Below, one piece after another: positions 28,875 to 40,207 of a DNA stretch of 51,339 nucleotides. The notes beneath the pieces were generated by a model. It was not told the origin of the DNA, did not search any database, and was given only the letters and a program-made list of their open reading frames with translations. Each line of letters opens with the position of its first letter. The stretch's first letter is position 1. A program made the translations under genes and the position numbers. Origin of the DNA: Alphaproteobacteria bacterium. GTDB lineage: Bacteria; Pseudomonadota; Alphaproteobacteria; Rhizobiales; JAKIUO01. The stretch lies in NCBI GenBank assembly GCA_024279115.1, contig JAJRRW010000141.1, positions 1-51,339 on the forward strand, written 5' to 3'.

Positions 28875-29246
28875 GAGCCAACTCTTTTTATGGTTGAGGC
28901 CGGTGGGGGCGGTTAAGGGAACAAGGAACGCATTGATCTGTTAAACAAAACCAGCAAGCGACAGAAAACCAAGGGCTGGCAATTGCGTGGACAGATGTTC
29001 TTTAGCAAACCCGTCTGCAAGTTTCAAACCCAGCAGTGAATTAAAAACCATAAGTCGAGCAAAACGGGCGCTGGCCTTGAAGGGGGGGGTATTGCGCCCC
29101 GCCCGGCAATCAAAGCGGTGCTATAGCAGTGACAATGGCGCGCCGGTCGGGGTATTTGACGATTTCAATATGGCGGGAGGCGCGCGCAATATTGGCCATG
29201 GCAGCCACAAGGTTTTGCGGTTTTTGATGGCTGTTCAATGAGGCGG

Positions 29247-29280
29247 TCAATCGGGCCTTCAATCGGGCCTTCAATGGGGG
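29247..29280 (+). repeat. 12-bp tandem repeat (tcaatcgggcct x2 plus partial third copy)
   Basis: tcaatcgggcct tcaatcgggcct tcaatggggg read directly. Confidence 0.85.
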
Positions 29281-29626
29281 GGCAAAAATAGATGCAGTAA
29301 AACACGAATATTTTCAGTATCGATTGATTTTGCGATGGAAATTCGATTATGGTCAGGATAATAATGACTTGATGGGAGTTACGTTAATTTCTGCAATGGG
29401 ACTGTTGGGCCTCTTGCGAACTTGCACTATGATACCGCGAAATATAAGAGGTTCTTTGCTGGGCGTCTTGATGTTTGACCATCGTGATTGTGAAAAGTGA
29501 AGGCCCTGGCCATTGAGCAAGCAGCTTTAACAGTATATCGTTGCTAAAGAGCGTTGAAATGATTTGATCGCAAAAGCCGTGCAGGTGTTTTACAGCTGTA
29601 ACACGGCACAAATCAGAAATGGAATT

Positions 29627-32044
29627 ATGGACGAGCATAAAACACCACGCGCTGATGGCCAACAAGACCAGGGTAATCCACCAGTAGTCCAGCGCGAACT
29701 CGAACAGCAATCGGTTGATCGCTCTCCCCCACAACCTGACCTCTTGTCTGGTGAAAATACGGGACTGGGCCTTGGGCTTGGTCTTGAGCGGATTGGTTCA
29801 GTGGCGATCACACGGCCCTGGCTTTGGCTGCTGGTTATGTTGATTATCTCTTTGATCGCGAGCTTTGGTCTGACCCGATTAAATGTTGATGACAGTCTGA
29901 CGGAGCTGTTTCGTTCAGATTCGCTCGAATTCAAAAAATATGAAGTCCTGACCAAGCGTTTTCCCGCCAGCGAATATGATGTGCTCATAGTGGTCGAGCA
30001 TCCTGATCTGTTGACGCCCGATCGGATAGAGCGTTTGCGCGAGATCACCCTTGAGCTCGATTTTGTGGCAGCCAATCAAGGTATTATTTCCATTTTTTCG
30101 GCCCGTGAACCGCCCAGCGACAAGCCGATACCGGCGCCCTTGATCCCGGCTGAAATTCCCCAGGGAGAAAAATTTGAAACGCTCAAGCAGCGTATTTTGA
30201 CCGATGAGATCGTTGGCGGCAAAATGATCTCCAAGGATGGCACATTGGCGCTTATTGTCATGGCGCTTAACCGAGAAGCGGTGATCAAAGAGGGGCTGAA
30301 AAAAATCGTTGCCAGCATCAGAACCGCTGTCGATGAACAGGTGAGCGGGACCCAGATGAAAGCGACGCTTTCGGGGCCCCCGGTGATACAATTGGAAATT
30401 CGCAATGCCGTGCTGGCCGACAGGATTATCTATAATAGTCTGGGCTTCATTCTTGGTACCATTGTCTGCTTGTTGTTTTTCCGCTCAATCGCTTTGACAT
30501 TGATCACCATTGCGGCGCCTGCCATGGCTATTTTATGGTCGCTGGGTGCTCTGGGTCTGGTCGGTATCGAGCTGAACCTGTTTTTGAATGTCATCACGCC
30601 ATTGATTATGGTAATCGCCTATTCCGATGCCACCCATATGATGTTTGTCATTCGCCGCCATTTGCGATTGGGATATAACAGGGTTGAGGCGGTTAAACAG
30701 GCGATTTATGAAGTGGGACCAGCCTGCGTTTTAACGTCCTTTACCACCGCTGTGGCTCTGTCGTCACTGATCTTTGCAAGTTCGGCGCTGATCAGGACTT
30801 TCGGGATCGTTGCCGCGTTCTCGACGATCATTTCCTTCCTTGCGGTGATTATATTGGTGCCGGTGCTAAGCGTGCTGCTTTTGCGCAATGAAGCCCAGTA
30901 CACCAAGCCCCGGAAACAAAGCGTCAGCTTTGGCAGGCTGCTTTCGAGTGGGGCGTCCTGGGTGGGGGATAGTGTGCGCAAGCATGCTGGGACCTATGCG
31001 CTGATTGGCTACCTGTTGACCATCATTTTCGGTGCCGCCTATCTCTCGCTTGAACCCCGCTACCGCCTGGCCGATCAGGTGCCGGACCGGGAAGAGGCGA
31101 TTGCGGCGTCCGGGGCTCTTGATGATAAGCTCACCGGCGCCAACCCGGTCCATATCATGATTGAGCTTGGCGAGGGCAAGCGGCTATATAGCCGCGAAAC
31201 GCTGGGACTGATTGCCGAAGCGCAAAAGATCATGGAAAAATCACCGGATATGGGCAATATCTGGTCGCTTGAGGTGTTGCGTCGCTGGTTGATTGATAAA
31301 GGTGAAATCGATGCCGAGACCTTGAAAAAATATGTCGATGTGCTGCCCAAAACGCTGACCCGGCGGTTTATTTCGGAAGACGAGAAAACGGTGCTGATTA
31401 CCGGCCGGATGCCGGATCTCAACGCCGCCAACCTGTTGCCGGTTGTCGATAAAATCGACAAGCAGTTGCGCTTGTTGCGTATTGCTCATGCCGATTACGA
31501 ACTCTCCGTGACAGGACTTCCAGCCATCGCAGCTCGCAATAGCGCGCAAATGATCGGCGAGCTGGGGTTTGGCCTGATGTCAACGATCGCCATTGTCGTG
31601 GCGTTGATCGCTGTGGTGTTTAGGTCGTTCTATGCGGCGCTCGCCAGTATCATCCCCAATCTGTTCCCGATATTTACGGCAGGTTTTGTCCTTTATCTAT
31701 CAGGATATGGTTTGCAGTTTTCGTCAGCTGTTGCGTTGACGGTGGCCTTTGGTCTGGCGGTCAATGATACCATCCACTTTTTACATCGATTGCATCTGGA
31801 GCGACAAAACGGTCATAAGGACTCTGTGACCCGCACCGTCAAGCTGATGGGGCCGGTCTTGATGCTGACAACGATTGTGCTGGTACTGGGCCTGGCTGTC
31901 ACCGCTTTTTCGGGGCTGCCTAGCTTGCGCATGTTTGGCTGGCTATCGGCGATAACCCTGATTGCTGCTTTTTTTGGCGATATTGTTCTCTTGCCCGCCT
32001 ATTACAATCTTGAAAAGCGCATCACTGGCAGAGGGGATGATTAA
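29627..32044 (+). CDS. RND/MMPL family transporter (ORF may start at 29564)
   Basis: Two repeats with SSD-type TM blocks: NLFLNVITPLIMVIAYSDATHMMFVIRRHL and SSAVALTVAFGLAVNDTIHFLHRLH. Confidence 0.88.
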   Translation: MDEHKTPRADGQQDQGNPPVVQRELEQQSVDRSPPQPDLLSGENTGLGLGLGLERIGSVAITRPWLWLLVMLIISLIASFGLTRLNVDDSLTELFRSDSLEFKKYEVLTKRFPASEYDVLIVVEHPDLLTPDRIERLREITLELDFVAANQGIISIFSAREPPSDKPIPAPLIPAEIPQGEKFETLKQRILTDEIVGGKMISKDGTLALIVMALNREAVIKEGLKKIVASIRTAVDEQVSGTQMKATLSGPPVIQLEIRNAVLADRIIYNSLGFILGTIVCLLFFRSIALTLITIAAPAMAILWSLGALGLVGIELNLFLNVITPLIMVIAYSDATHMMFVIRRHLRLGYNRVEAVKQAIYEVGPACVLTSFTTAVALSSLIFASSALIRTFGIVAAFSTIISFLAVIILVPVLSVLLLRNEAQYTKPRKQSVSFGRLLSSGASWVGDSVRKHAGTYALIGYLLTIIFGAAYLSLEPRYRLADQVPDREEAIAASGALDDKLTGANPVHIMIELGEGKRLYSRETLGLIAEAQKIMEKSPDMGNIWSLEVLRRWLIDKGEIDAETLKKYVDVLPKTLTRRFISEDEKTVLITGRMPDLNAANLLPVVDKIDKQLRLLRIAHADYELSVTGLPAIAARNSAQMIGELGFGLMSTIAIVVALIAVVFRSFYAALASIIPNLFPIFTAGFVLYLSGYGLQFSSAVALTVAFGLAVNDTIHFLHRLHLERQNGHKDSVTRTVKLMGPVLMLTTIVLVLGLAVTAFSGLPSLRMFGWLSAITLIAAFFGDIVLLPAYYNLEKRITGRGDD

Positions 32045-32185
32045 AGGCCTCTGATCGACAAGAAAACGACATAACACAAACAGACCGTAAAAATGATGAT
32101 GATCATGCTTGCGTCGTCGCGTAAAAGCTGTGAATAACAAGTTTAGATCTTTCCAATTTAACATAGGTGCATTACATCAACGCCG

Positions 32186-35100
32186 ATGCCCAAAAGAACA
32201 GACATAAAAACCATCCTGATCATCGGGGCAGGTCCAATCGTGATTGGGCAAGCTTGCGAATTTGATTATTCGGGTACCCAGGCCTGCCGGGCGCTCAAAG
32301 ATGATGGCTATCGCGTCGTGTTGGTGAACTCCAACCCCGCCACTATTATGACCGACCCGGAGCTGGCCGACGCCACCTATATCGAGCCGATCACCCCTGA
32401 AATTGTGGCGATGGTGATTGAGAAAGAACGTCCCGACGCGCTGTTGCCGACCATGGGGGGGCAAACAGCCCTCAATACGGCTTTGTCGCTGGAGCGCGAT
32501 GGTATTTTGGAGCAATATGGGGTCGAATTGATCGGTGCCAAGGCGCATGTCATTGACAAGGCGGAAGATCGGGATTTGTTCCGCCAGGCGATGGATAAAA
32601 TCGGCCTGGAAACCCCGCGCTCCATGCTTGCTCATAATCTCACCGAGGCCATCGAAGCGCTGGAATTTATTGGTTTGCCTGCCATCATGCGTCCCTCATT
32701 TACAATGGGCGGCACTGGAGGCGGCGTTGCGTATAACCGCGAGGAATATCTGGAAATCATCGAGCGCGGTATCGATGCATCCCCTACCAATGAGGTGCTT
32801 GTTGAAGAAAGCATTATAGGCTGGAAAGAATATGAAATGGAGGTCGTTCGCGACAAGGATGATAATTGTATTATCATCTGCTCCATCGAAAATGTTGACC
32901 CCATGGGGGTTCATACTGGTGACAGTATAACGGTCGCCCCGGCCCTGACGCTGTCTGATAAAGAATATCAAATCATGCGCAACGCGTCGATTGCGGTGTT
33001 GCGGGAAATCGGCGTCGAAACCGGTGGCTCCAATGTGCAATTTGCCGTCAATCCTGCCGATGGCCGCCTGATCGTTATTGAAATGAACCCGCGGGTCTCG
33101 CGCTCCTCTGCATTGGCCTCAAAAGCCACAGGGTTCCCGATTGCCAAGGTGGCGACAAAACTGGCGGTTGGCTATACGCTGGACGAGCTTAAAAATGAAA
33201 TTACCGGTGGCGCCACTCCAGCCAGTTTTGAACCGACCATCGATTATGTGGTGACAAAAATCCCGCGCTTTGCGTTTGAGAAATTTCCCGGCGCTGAATC
33301 CGTTTTAAGTACCGCCATGAAGTCTGTTGGTGAGGTCATGGCGATTGGCCGGACTTTTACAGAAAGCCTGCAAAAGGCATTGCGCTCGCTTGAAACGGAT
33401 CTTGACGGGCTCGATGAAATAGAATTTGAGGGTCTGGGGCAGGGGGATGACAAGAATGTCATTCGCTCGCTTTTGTCCAAGGCTACGCCAGACCGGCTGG
33501 TAAATGTGGCGCAGGCTCTTCGTCACGGGGTCAGCCATGAGCGCATTTTTGATCTGTGCCGCATCGATCCTTGGTTTATTGACCGATTGCAAGAGGTGGT
33601 CGATCTGGAACGTCAGGTCGAGGCTCACGGGTTGCCCCAAAGCGCAGAGCTGTGTGCCAATTTGAAATCCTACGGATTTTCTGACCGACGGCTGGCCATC
33701 CTTGCCGGACTGGATGCCAAAACCGTGCGTCAGCAACGCTTGGAGCTGGGCATCAGGCCGGTGTTCAAACGCATCGACAGTTGTGCCGCCGAATTTGCCT
33801 CCCCAACCGCCTATATGTATTCGACCTATGAGCGCCCCTTGCTTGAGGAGCCCATTTGTGAAGCGCGTCCCAGCGACAAGGAAAAGGTGATCATTCTTGG
33901 CGGCGGACTCAACCGTATCGGACAGGGCATCGAATTTGACTATTGTTGCTGTCATGCGGCCTTTGCCCTGCAAGATGCGGGCATCGAGACCATCATGGTC
34001 AATTGCAACCCCGAAACCGTCTCGACAGATTATGACACCTCGGATCGCTTGTATTTTGAACCTTTGAGCGAAGAAGATGTTCTGGAAATCATTCACAAGG
34101 AACAGCAAAACGGCACCCTGAAGGGGATCATTGTGCAGCTTGGAGGGCAGACGCCGTTGAAGCTGGCAGCGGCTCTGGAGCGCGAAAACATACCTATTCT
34201 GGGCACGGAGCCCGACGCGATTGATCTCGCCGAGGATCGTGATCGCTTTAAGGAGCTGGTGGACAAGCTGGGTCTCAAACAGCCAAATAACGGCATTGCT
34301 CACACAGAAGACGAGGCCCGCGAAATTGCCAGACGGATCGGCTTTCCCGTGGTCATTCGGCCCTCTTATGTGCTTGGCGGGCGGGCCATGGAAATTGTCC
34401 ATGATGAGCAGCAGCTCGATCGCTATATAGCTGAAGCCGTCAATGTTTCCGGCGATAGCCCGGTGCTGATCGACAGTTTTTTGCGCGATGCCATCGAGGT
34501 GGATGTGGATGCCATATGTGACGAACATGATATTTTCGTCAGCGGCATCATGCAGCATATTGAAGAAGCTGGTATTCATTCGGGGGATAGCGCTTGTTCA
34601 TTGCCGCCCTATTCACTTGATGATGATATTTTGCAAGAATTGCACCGGCAAACCGGTGCGCTGGCCCGCGCCTTGCGCGTCAAAGGGCTGATGAATGTGC
34701 AATTTGCCATTAAAGATCGCGATATTTATCTTATCGAGGTCAATCCAAGGGCTTCACGGACCGTTCCCTTCGTTGCCAAGGTGATCGGCATGCCATTGGC
34801 TGGCATTGCCACCAAGGTGATGGCCGGGACGCCGTTAGCGCAGCTTGAACTAAAGACCCCCGAATATGATCATATTGCCGTCAAGGAAGCGGTTTTCCCG
34901 TTTGATCGTTTTCCAGGGGTTGATCCGGTGCTTGGCCCTGAAATGCGCTCGACAGGTGAAGTCATGGGCATAGATCGTGATTTTGCCCTGGCTTTTGCCA
35001 AAAGTCAGCTAGGGGCAGGAGCCACTTTGCCACTCAAAGGGACTGTCTTTGTATCGGTACGCGATGTGGACAAGGAGCGGGTGATCGGCTCGGTTCGTCA

Positions 35101-35446
35101 TTTGGTCAAATTGGGGTTCAAGGTCATTGCAACGGGCGGTACACAGCGCTACCTGGTGGAAAACGGGCTCGAATGTGAGCGTGTTTTCAAGGTCCATGAG
35201 GGGCGCCCAAATATCGTTGATGCGATCAAAAATGGTGAAGTCGATATGGTCATCAATACCACAGAAGGGGCCAAAGCGCACTCCGATAGTGCCTCGATCA
35301 GGCGAACGGCCTTGCTTCATCATGTTCCTTACTATACAACCATCGCCGGGGTGAACGCTGTAACCAAAGCAATACAGGCTTTGAAGGACGAGCGATTGGA
35401 TGTGGTGCCTATTCAGGACTACACGGTTTCCCCCCCATTGGTATGA
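32186..35446 (+). CDS. carB: Carbamoyl-phosphate synthase large subunit
   Basis: [62 protein letters not shown]; 1086 aa with duplicated ATP-grasp halves. Confidence 0.98.
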   Translation: MPKRTDIKTILIIGAGPIVIGQACEFDYSGTQACRALKDDGYRVVLVNSNPATIMTDPELADATYIEPITPEIVAMVIEKERPDALLPTMGGQTALNTALSLERDGILEQYGVELIGAKAHVIDKAEDRDLFRQAMDKIGLETPRSMLAHNLTEAIEALEFIGLPAIMRPSFTMGGTGGGVAYNREEYLEIIERGIDASPTNEVLVEESIIGWKEYEMEVVRDKDDNCIIICSIENVDPMGVHTGDSITVAPALTLSDKEYQIMRNASIAVLREIGVETGGSNVQFAVNPADGRLIVIEMNPRVSRSSALASKATGFPIAKVATKLAVGYTLDELKNEITGGATPASFEPTIDYVVTKIPRFAFEKFPGAESVLSTAMKSVGEVMAIGRTFTESLQKALRSLETDLDGLDEIEFEGLGQGDDKNVIRSLLSKATPDRLVNVAQALRHGVSHERIFDLCRIDPWFIDRLQEVVDLERQVEAHGLPQSAELCANLKSYGFSDRRLAILAGLDAKTVRQQRLELGIRPVFKRIDSCAAEFASPTAYMYSTYERPLLEEPICEARPSDKEKVIILGGGLNRIGQGIEFDYCCCHAAFALQDAGIETIMVNCNPETVSTDYDTSDRLYFEPLSEEDVLEIIHKEQQNGTLKGIIVQLGGQTPLKLAAALERENIPILGTEPDAIDLAEDRDRFKELVDKLGLKQPNNGIAHTEDEAREIARRIGFPVVIRPSYVLGGRAMEIVHDEQQLDRYIAEAVNVSGDSPVLIDSFLRDAIEVDVDAICDEHDIFVSGIMQHIEEAGIHSGDSACSLPPYSLDDDILQELHRQTGALARALRVKGLMNVQFAIKDRDIYLIEVNPRASRTVPFVAKVIGMPLAGIATKVMAGTPLAQLELKTPEYDHIAVKEAVFPFDRFPGVDPVLGPEMRSTGEVMGIDRDFALAFAKSQLGAGATLPLKGTVFVSVRDVDKERVIGSVRHLVKLGFKVIATGGTQRYLVENGLECERVFKVHEGRPNIVDAIKNGEVDMVINTTEGAKAHSDSASIRRTALLHHVPYYTTIAGVNAVTKAIQALKDERLDVVPIQDYTVSPPLV

Positions 35447-35517
35447 CCGCGTAGTTTCAGTGTGGCGAGCAGCAATGCTTTGTAATCTCATGTAAATGAC
35501 AAAGAGTTAAATAGAGA

Positions 35518-35533
35518 GGTGAGAATTCTCACC
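35518..35533. promoter_or_regulatory. Perfect 16-bp palindrome in the greA leader
   Basis: ggtgagaattctcacc, 17 nt upstream of greA ATG. Confidence 0.4.
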
Positions 35534-35550
35534 GCGGGAGGAAAGATATT

Positions 35551-36030
35551 ATGTCAATCGATAAAGTCCCGATGACACCTGAAGGTCACGCGGCGCTTGA
35601 AAAAGAAGCCAAACACCTGAAATCCGTCGAGCGCCCTCGGATCATCAAGGCGATCGCCGAAGCGCGGGCTCATGGTGATCTATCGGAAAATGCCGAATAT
35701 CATGCGGCCAAGGAACAGCAAGGCATGACCGAAGCCCGGGTTAAGGAGCTGGAGAGCACTTTATCGCGTGCCGAGATCATAGACATCTCTTCGATGGCCA
35801 GCGACAAGATCAAGTTTGGTGCCACCGTGACGATAGTCGATGAGGATACGGATGAGGAAATCCGCTATCAATTGGTCGGGGATTATGAATCTGACGCCAA
35901 AAATGGCAAAATATCCGTTAGTTCCCCGGTTGCCAGAGCTTTGATGGGCAAGGAAGTCGGTGATTCGACAGAAGTCGCGACGCCTGGAGGCGGGCGCTAT
36001 TTCGAGATCTTGAAAATAGAATATCTCTAA
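35551..36030 (+). CDS. greA: Transcription elongation factor GreA
   Basis: [52 protein letters not shown]. Confidence 0.97.
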   Translation: MSIDKVPMTPEGHAALEKEAKHLKSVERPRIIKAIAEARAHGDLSENAEYHAAKEQQGMTEARVKELESTLSRAEIIDISSMASDKIKFGATVTIVDEDTDEEIRYQLVGDYESDAKNGKISVSSPVARALMGKEVGDSTEVATPGGGRYFEILKIEYL

Positions 36031-36085
36031 AGAGCGGTTTGCTCGATATTGTTAGCCGATTGGTGGCTCAAAAACCTGACAAAAT

Positions 36086-36123
36086 AAAAGGCTGCCCGGT
36101 GATCCATCACCGGGCAGCCTTTT
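36086..36123. terminator. Bidirectional intrinsic terminator between greA and rpmE
   Basis: aaaaggctgcccggtgat-cc-atcaccgggcagcctttt, 18-bp perfect stem with A/T flanks, between convergent genes. Confidence 0.93.
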
Positions 36124-36145
36124 GATTTTTCGTTGACTGGTCATT

Positions 36146-36367
36146 TTAACCAAGAAAGCCGTCAAATTTGGCTTTAAAACGCGACAGACGACCACCACGG
36201 TCGGTAAGATGTTGTCCACCACCAGTCCAGGCCGGATGCGTATTGGTGTCAATGTCGAGCTTCAACTCGTCATTTTCCTTGCCAAAGGTGGAATAGGTCT
36301 CAAATGTCGAGCCGTCGGTCATGACCACGGTGATTTTATGGTATTCTGGGTGTAGTTCTTTTTTCAT
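36146..36367 (-). CDS. rpmE: 50S ribosomal protein L31
   Basis: [30 protein letters not shown]...[14 protein letters not shown]. Confidence 0.95.
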   Translation of the reverse strand: MKKELHPEYHKITVVMTDGSTFETYSTFGKENDELKLDIDTNTHPAWTGGGQHLTDRGGRLSRFKAKFDGFLG

Positions 36368-36517
36368 AGTGTCCTCATCGTGGGATGATCTGGCGGCCTT
36401 TGGCAAAATTGCACAAATGCCCACCATTGGAATGTCAAGCGGATCTTATATCCTATCTGGTGACGACAGACAAGTGTCAAAACCCCAAATAATAGATCGT
36501 CAGCGCGAATATTTGGC

Positions 36518-37234
36518 CTAAGCGGAAATCACCGCCAATCTGTTTCTCAGCTTGATGGCGGTTGTTGACAAGGCGCAGTCATAGGCGATTACCTCGACCC
36601 CCCTTTGGCGGGCCTTTTGGAAGGTCTCAAAATAGACGGGATCTTTGTCGGCGGCGATGGAAAACCGGGTGGCGTCATCCCTTTGAATGATATAGAACAT
36701 CACGGCCCGGTGTCCCTTTGCCACCATATCGGATAGTTCCTCTAAATGTTTGGCACCCCGCTTGGTCACCGAATCGGGAAATTCGGCCAATCCCTCGTGG
36801 CGCAATAAATGCACATTTTTGACTTCTATGTAGCACCGCTGCTGGCTATCCTTCGACGCCAGAATATCAATGCGGCTGTTTTTGCCATAGGGCACCTCTC
36901 GCTTGAGGTCATCATAGCCCGTTAGTTCCTCGACTTTTCCCGCTTCGATGGCCTCAAATGCCAGCTTGTTGGGGTGCATGGTGTTGATGCCGACAAGCGC
37001 CTGTTTGCCATGCAATTCAATTTCGGCAAGCTCCCAGCTATAGGCAAGTTTACGTTTGGGATTGTCGCTTTTCGACAGCCAGACATGTATGCCGGGCTGA
37101 TTGAGCCCCAGCATGGCACCCGGGTTGGCGCAGTGGGCGGTAACTTCGTCGCCATTGGCCAGTACGACATCTGCTAAAAAGCGTTTGTAGCGCTTGATCA
37201 ATGTGGCGGGGATCAGGGACTGGTTGAAGTTCAT
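36518..37234 (-). CDS. sfsA: Sugar fermentation stimulation protein SfsA homolog
   Basis: LIKRYKRFLADVVLANGDEVTAHCANPGAMLGL...YIEVKNVHLLRHEGLAEFPDSVTKRGAKHLEEL. Confidence 0.95.
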   Translation of the reverse strand: MNFNQSLIPATLIKRYKRFLADVVLANGDEVTAHCANPGAMLGLNQPGIHVWLSKSDNPKRKLAYSWELAEIELHGKQALVGINTMHPNKLAFEAIEAGKVEELTGYDDLKREVPYGKNSRIDILASKDSQQRCYIEVKNVHLLRHEGLAEFPDSVTKRGAKHLEELSDMVAKGHRAVMFYIIQRDDATRFSIAADKDPVYFETFQKARQRGVEVIAYDCALSTTAIKLRNRLAVISA

Positions 37235-38400
37235 CGGCTGTTGATCCACGGTTTAAGGCGTTTGATCGCTTCTTGCATATCCTTGAGCGAGCGGGCATAG
37301 GAAAAGCGCAAAAAATGGTGTCCGCGGGCCGCATCAAAATCTTGCCCCGGCGTCACGGCAACTCCGGTTTGTTCGAGGATCAAACGGGCAAAGCTTTGGC
37401 TGTCATCGGTGAGGTGGCTAATATCGGCATATAGATAAAAGGCTCCGTCAGCTGGCAATATTTTGGTAAAACCGGCTGCTGGCAGTTCGTTGAGCAGAAA
37501 ATCACGATTTATCTCATAGGCATTTTTATAGTTTTCCAGCTCATCAATGCAATCAAACGCCTCGATGGCCGCCAGTTGCGAAAGCGTTGGCGCATTGATG
37601 TAAAGATTTTGCTGTAACCGCTCGATCGGCCTGACCAGATAATCGGGCACCACCATCCAGCCAATCCGCCATCCGGTCATCGAAAAATATTTCGAAAAGC
37701 TGTTAATGGCGATGGCGTCCTTATTATAGGCAAGGGCGGTTGGGGCGGGCGCTCCATAGGTCAGGCCATGATAGATTTCATCAGAAATAAAGCTGATATT
37801 GTTGCTGGCGCAATGAGTGGCAAGTTTTTGCAAGGAAGGCGCGTCGAGCATTGTTCCCGTTGGATTGGCGGGAGAGGCCAAAAGGAGGCCCTCAAGGGCG
37901 CCATGTTTTGCCGATACATCCTGCAGGTGAGAGACGGTTGGAAACCAGCGTGATTGTCCACTGGTCTCAATAAACACCGGATTGATGTCGAGGGCGCGTA
38001 ATATATGCGGATAGCAAGGGTAGCCTGGCACCGGCAGAGCCACATGGGCCCCTTTGTCGAACAGCGACAAAAAGGCCAGCACGAAGCCTGCCGAACTGCC
38101 GGTCGTAACCATAATGCGGTGCGGTGAAATCGTCAGATTATAGCGGTCTTGATAATGGCGTGAAATGCGCTCACGCAGCTCTGGCAGGCCCTTGGCGTCG
38201 GTGTATCCAAGGCGGTCATGATCAAGAGCGCTATGAGCCGCCGCGATGACTTTGGCGGGGGCTTTGGTCGATGGCTGGCCCCCCTCCATGTGAATGATAT
38301 GCTCGCCCAAAGCTGCTTTTTCATTGGCCGCTCTCATCATGTCCATGACGATAAAGGGCGGGATGTCGGAGCGGGTGGCAATTCTGGGCTGGGATCTCAA
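37231..38400 (-). CDS. PLP-dependent class I/II aminotransferase
   Basis: GQPSTKAPAKV, LYINAPTLSQLAAIEAF, FSKYFSMTGWRIGWMVVPD (Schiff-base Lys region). Confidence 0.92.
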   Translation of the reverse strand: MRSQPRIATRSDIPPFIVMDMMRAANEKAALGEHIIHMEGGQPSTKAPAKVIAAAHSALDHDRLGYTDAKGLPELRERISRHYQDRYNLTISPHRIMVTTGSSAGFVLAFLSLFDKGAHVALPVPGYPCYPHILRALDINPVFIETSGQSRWFPTVSHLQDVSAKHGALEGLLLASPANPTGTMLDAPSLQKLATHCASNNISFISDEIYHGLTYGAPAPTALAYNKDAIAINSFSKYFSMTGWRIGWMVVPDYLVRPIERLQQNLYINAPTLSQLAAIEAFDCIDELENYKNAYEINRDFLLNELPAAGFTKILPADGAFYLYADISHLTDDSQSFARLILEQTGVAVTPGQDFDAARGHHFLRFSYARSLKDMQEAIKRLKPWINSR

Positions 38401-38694
38401 GTCAAATGTCCTGTCGCTGTAGAATTCACTGCGTTAAGTAAATTGATTCATATCAGTAATTGAGCCTCAATTGCATGCGCTCGGGTCTTGATATTGCCCT
38501 ATTGGGCAGGTCTGATCTGTTGAAACAATCAATCTACGCAAATATTGCTGTTTCGTTTGGTTGACCTTTGCGTGGTTGAACCATAAATCTGTTGCAGAGG
38601 TAAAGGGCGTTTGCAAATAGAATTGATTTTTCCGTGACGATCCCTCACTGCGAGGTAGAGTTAAAAAAACAACCAGACTGCAACGATCAAAGGT

Positions 38695-40083
38695 GTGGGA
38701 CCGTTTATGCGCTTCATTCAAGACATGCGAAAATTGAACAGCTTGCTGGTGCCCCTGTTGGCGGTTGTGCTTGTGATGGTTTCGGTACTTGTCAGCACGG
38801 CGCAGGCCCGGGGTCTGATCCGTGATACGGAAGCCGAGAACCTGATGCGGGACTATGCGCGGCCTATCTTCAAGGCTGCGGGCCTGTATAGTCAAAATGT
38901 CAAGATCCATATTGTGGCGGATCATGCCTTTAACGCCTTTGTGGTGGATGGGCAGAACATGTTTATCCATATCGGTGCCATCACCAACTCAAAGACGCCC
39001 ACCCAGTTGATTGGTGTGATTGCTCATGAAACCGGCCATATCACCGGTGGCCATCTGGCCAGATTTCGCTCCCAGCTCAAAAAAGCCCAGTCGGCCAGCC
39101 TGATGCTGCAAATATTGAGCATTGCGGCGATGATTGGCGGCGCGGCGGCTGGAAGTGATATTGGACAGGCCGGTGGCGCCGCGTTGATGGGGGGCAACAC
39201 GATCATTCAAAAGAATATTCTGGCCTATCGCCGGGTCGAAGAAAGTTCCGCAGATCGCGCCGCTGTGACGTTTTTGAACGGCACACATCAATCCGCCAGG
39301 GGCATGCTGAAAACGTTTGAATTTTTTGCCGATCAGGGTCTGGCTTCTTTGCGGCAAGTCGCCCCCTATCTGCAAAGCCATCCCATGCCGCGCCAGCGCC
39401 TTGCGCAATTACGCGATATTGCCCGCGCCAGCCCCTATTTTAATGCGCTCGATCGCCCCGCGCTGCAAAGACGTCACGAAATGGTGAAGGCCAAACTGAT
39501 CGGTTTTCTTGACAATCCAGCGACCGTGTTCAATCTGTACAACAAGCACAACAACAGCTTGCCAGCGCGCTATGCCAGAGCCATCGCCTCCTATCGACGT
39601 GGAGGGTTGAAGTCGTTTTTGCCCCGAATTAATGCCTTGATTGCAGAACAGCCAGACAATGCCTATTTTTACGAGATCAAAGGGCAGTTTTTGTTCGAAG
39701 GAGGTCGGTCAACGACGGCCATCAAGCCCTTGCGCAAGGCTGTCAGCCTGGCACCGCGCGCTTCTTTGATCCGCGTTTTGCTGGCCCAGGCTTTGTTGGG
39801 AAGCAATGATGACATGCTTGTTGACGAGGCAATCAGGCATTTGCGCAAGGCCCTGGGGCGGGAAGATAAATATTCTGTTGGCTATCGGCAATTGGCCAAT
39901 GCGTATGCCAGGAAAAAGAAAATATCCAGAGCAGAAGTCGCGTCAGCTCAGGCCTATTTTTATGAAGGACGGTTGAAATTGGCCAAACAGCAGGCCAAGA
40001 GGGCAAAAAAGAAATTGAAAAATGGTAGCGCCCAGTGGTTGATTGCTGATGATATATTAAAATTTCGACGTCCGCGCCGATGA
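38695..40083 (+). CDS. M48 family metalloprotease with TPR region (BepA-like)
   Basis: FVVDGQNMFIHIGAITNSKTPTQLIGVIAHETGHITGGHLAR (HExxH). Confidence 0.92.
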   Translation: MGPFMRFIQDMRKLNSLLVPLLAVVLVMVSVLVSTAQARGLIRDTEAENLMRDYARPIFKAAGLYSQNVKIHIVADHAFNAFVVDGQNMFIHIGAITNSKTPTQLIGVIAHETGHITGGHLARFRSQLKKAQSASLMLQILSIAAMIGGAAAGSDIGQAGGAALMGGNTIIQKNILAYRRVEESSADRAAVTFLNGTHQSARGMLKTFEFFADQGLASLRQVAPYLQSHPMPRQRLAQLRDIARASPYFNALDRPALQRRHEMVKAKLIGFLDNPATVFNLYNKHNNSLPARYARAIASYRRGGLKSFLPRINALIAEQPDNAYFYEIKGQFLFEGGRSTTAIKPLRKAVSLAPRASLIRVLLAQALLGSNDDMLVDEAIRHLRKALGREDKYSVGYRQLANAYARKKKISRAEVASAQAYFYEGRLKLAKQQAKRAKKKLKNGSAQWLIADDILKFRRPRR

Positions 40084-40207
40084 GCTGGTCGTGCTGATTT
40101 TTGCGGTTTGTCTTGAGATCGCTTGTAGAGAAGATATATAGAATATGATTTTATTTATTGAAGCACCGGATGCAGATCGTTGCTTTGAACCTGATGAGGA
40201 GTGAAGT

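Noticed and set aside
33305-34579. 424-aa minus-strand ORF
   Set aside because: Antisense to carB; long antisense ORFs are expected from codon bias in a strongly coding region.
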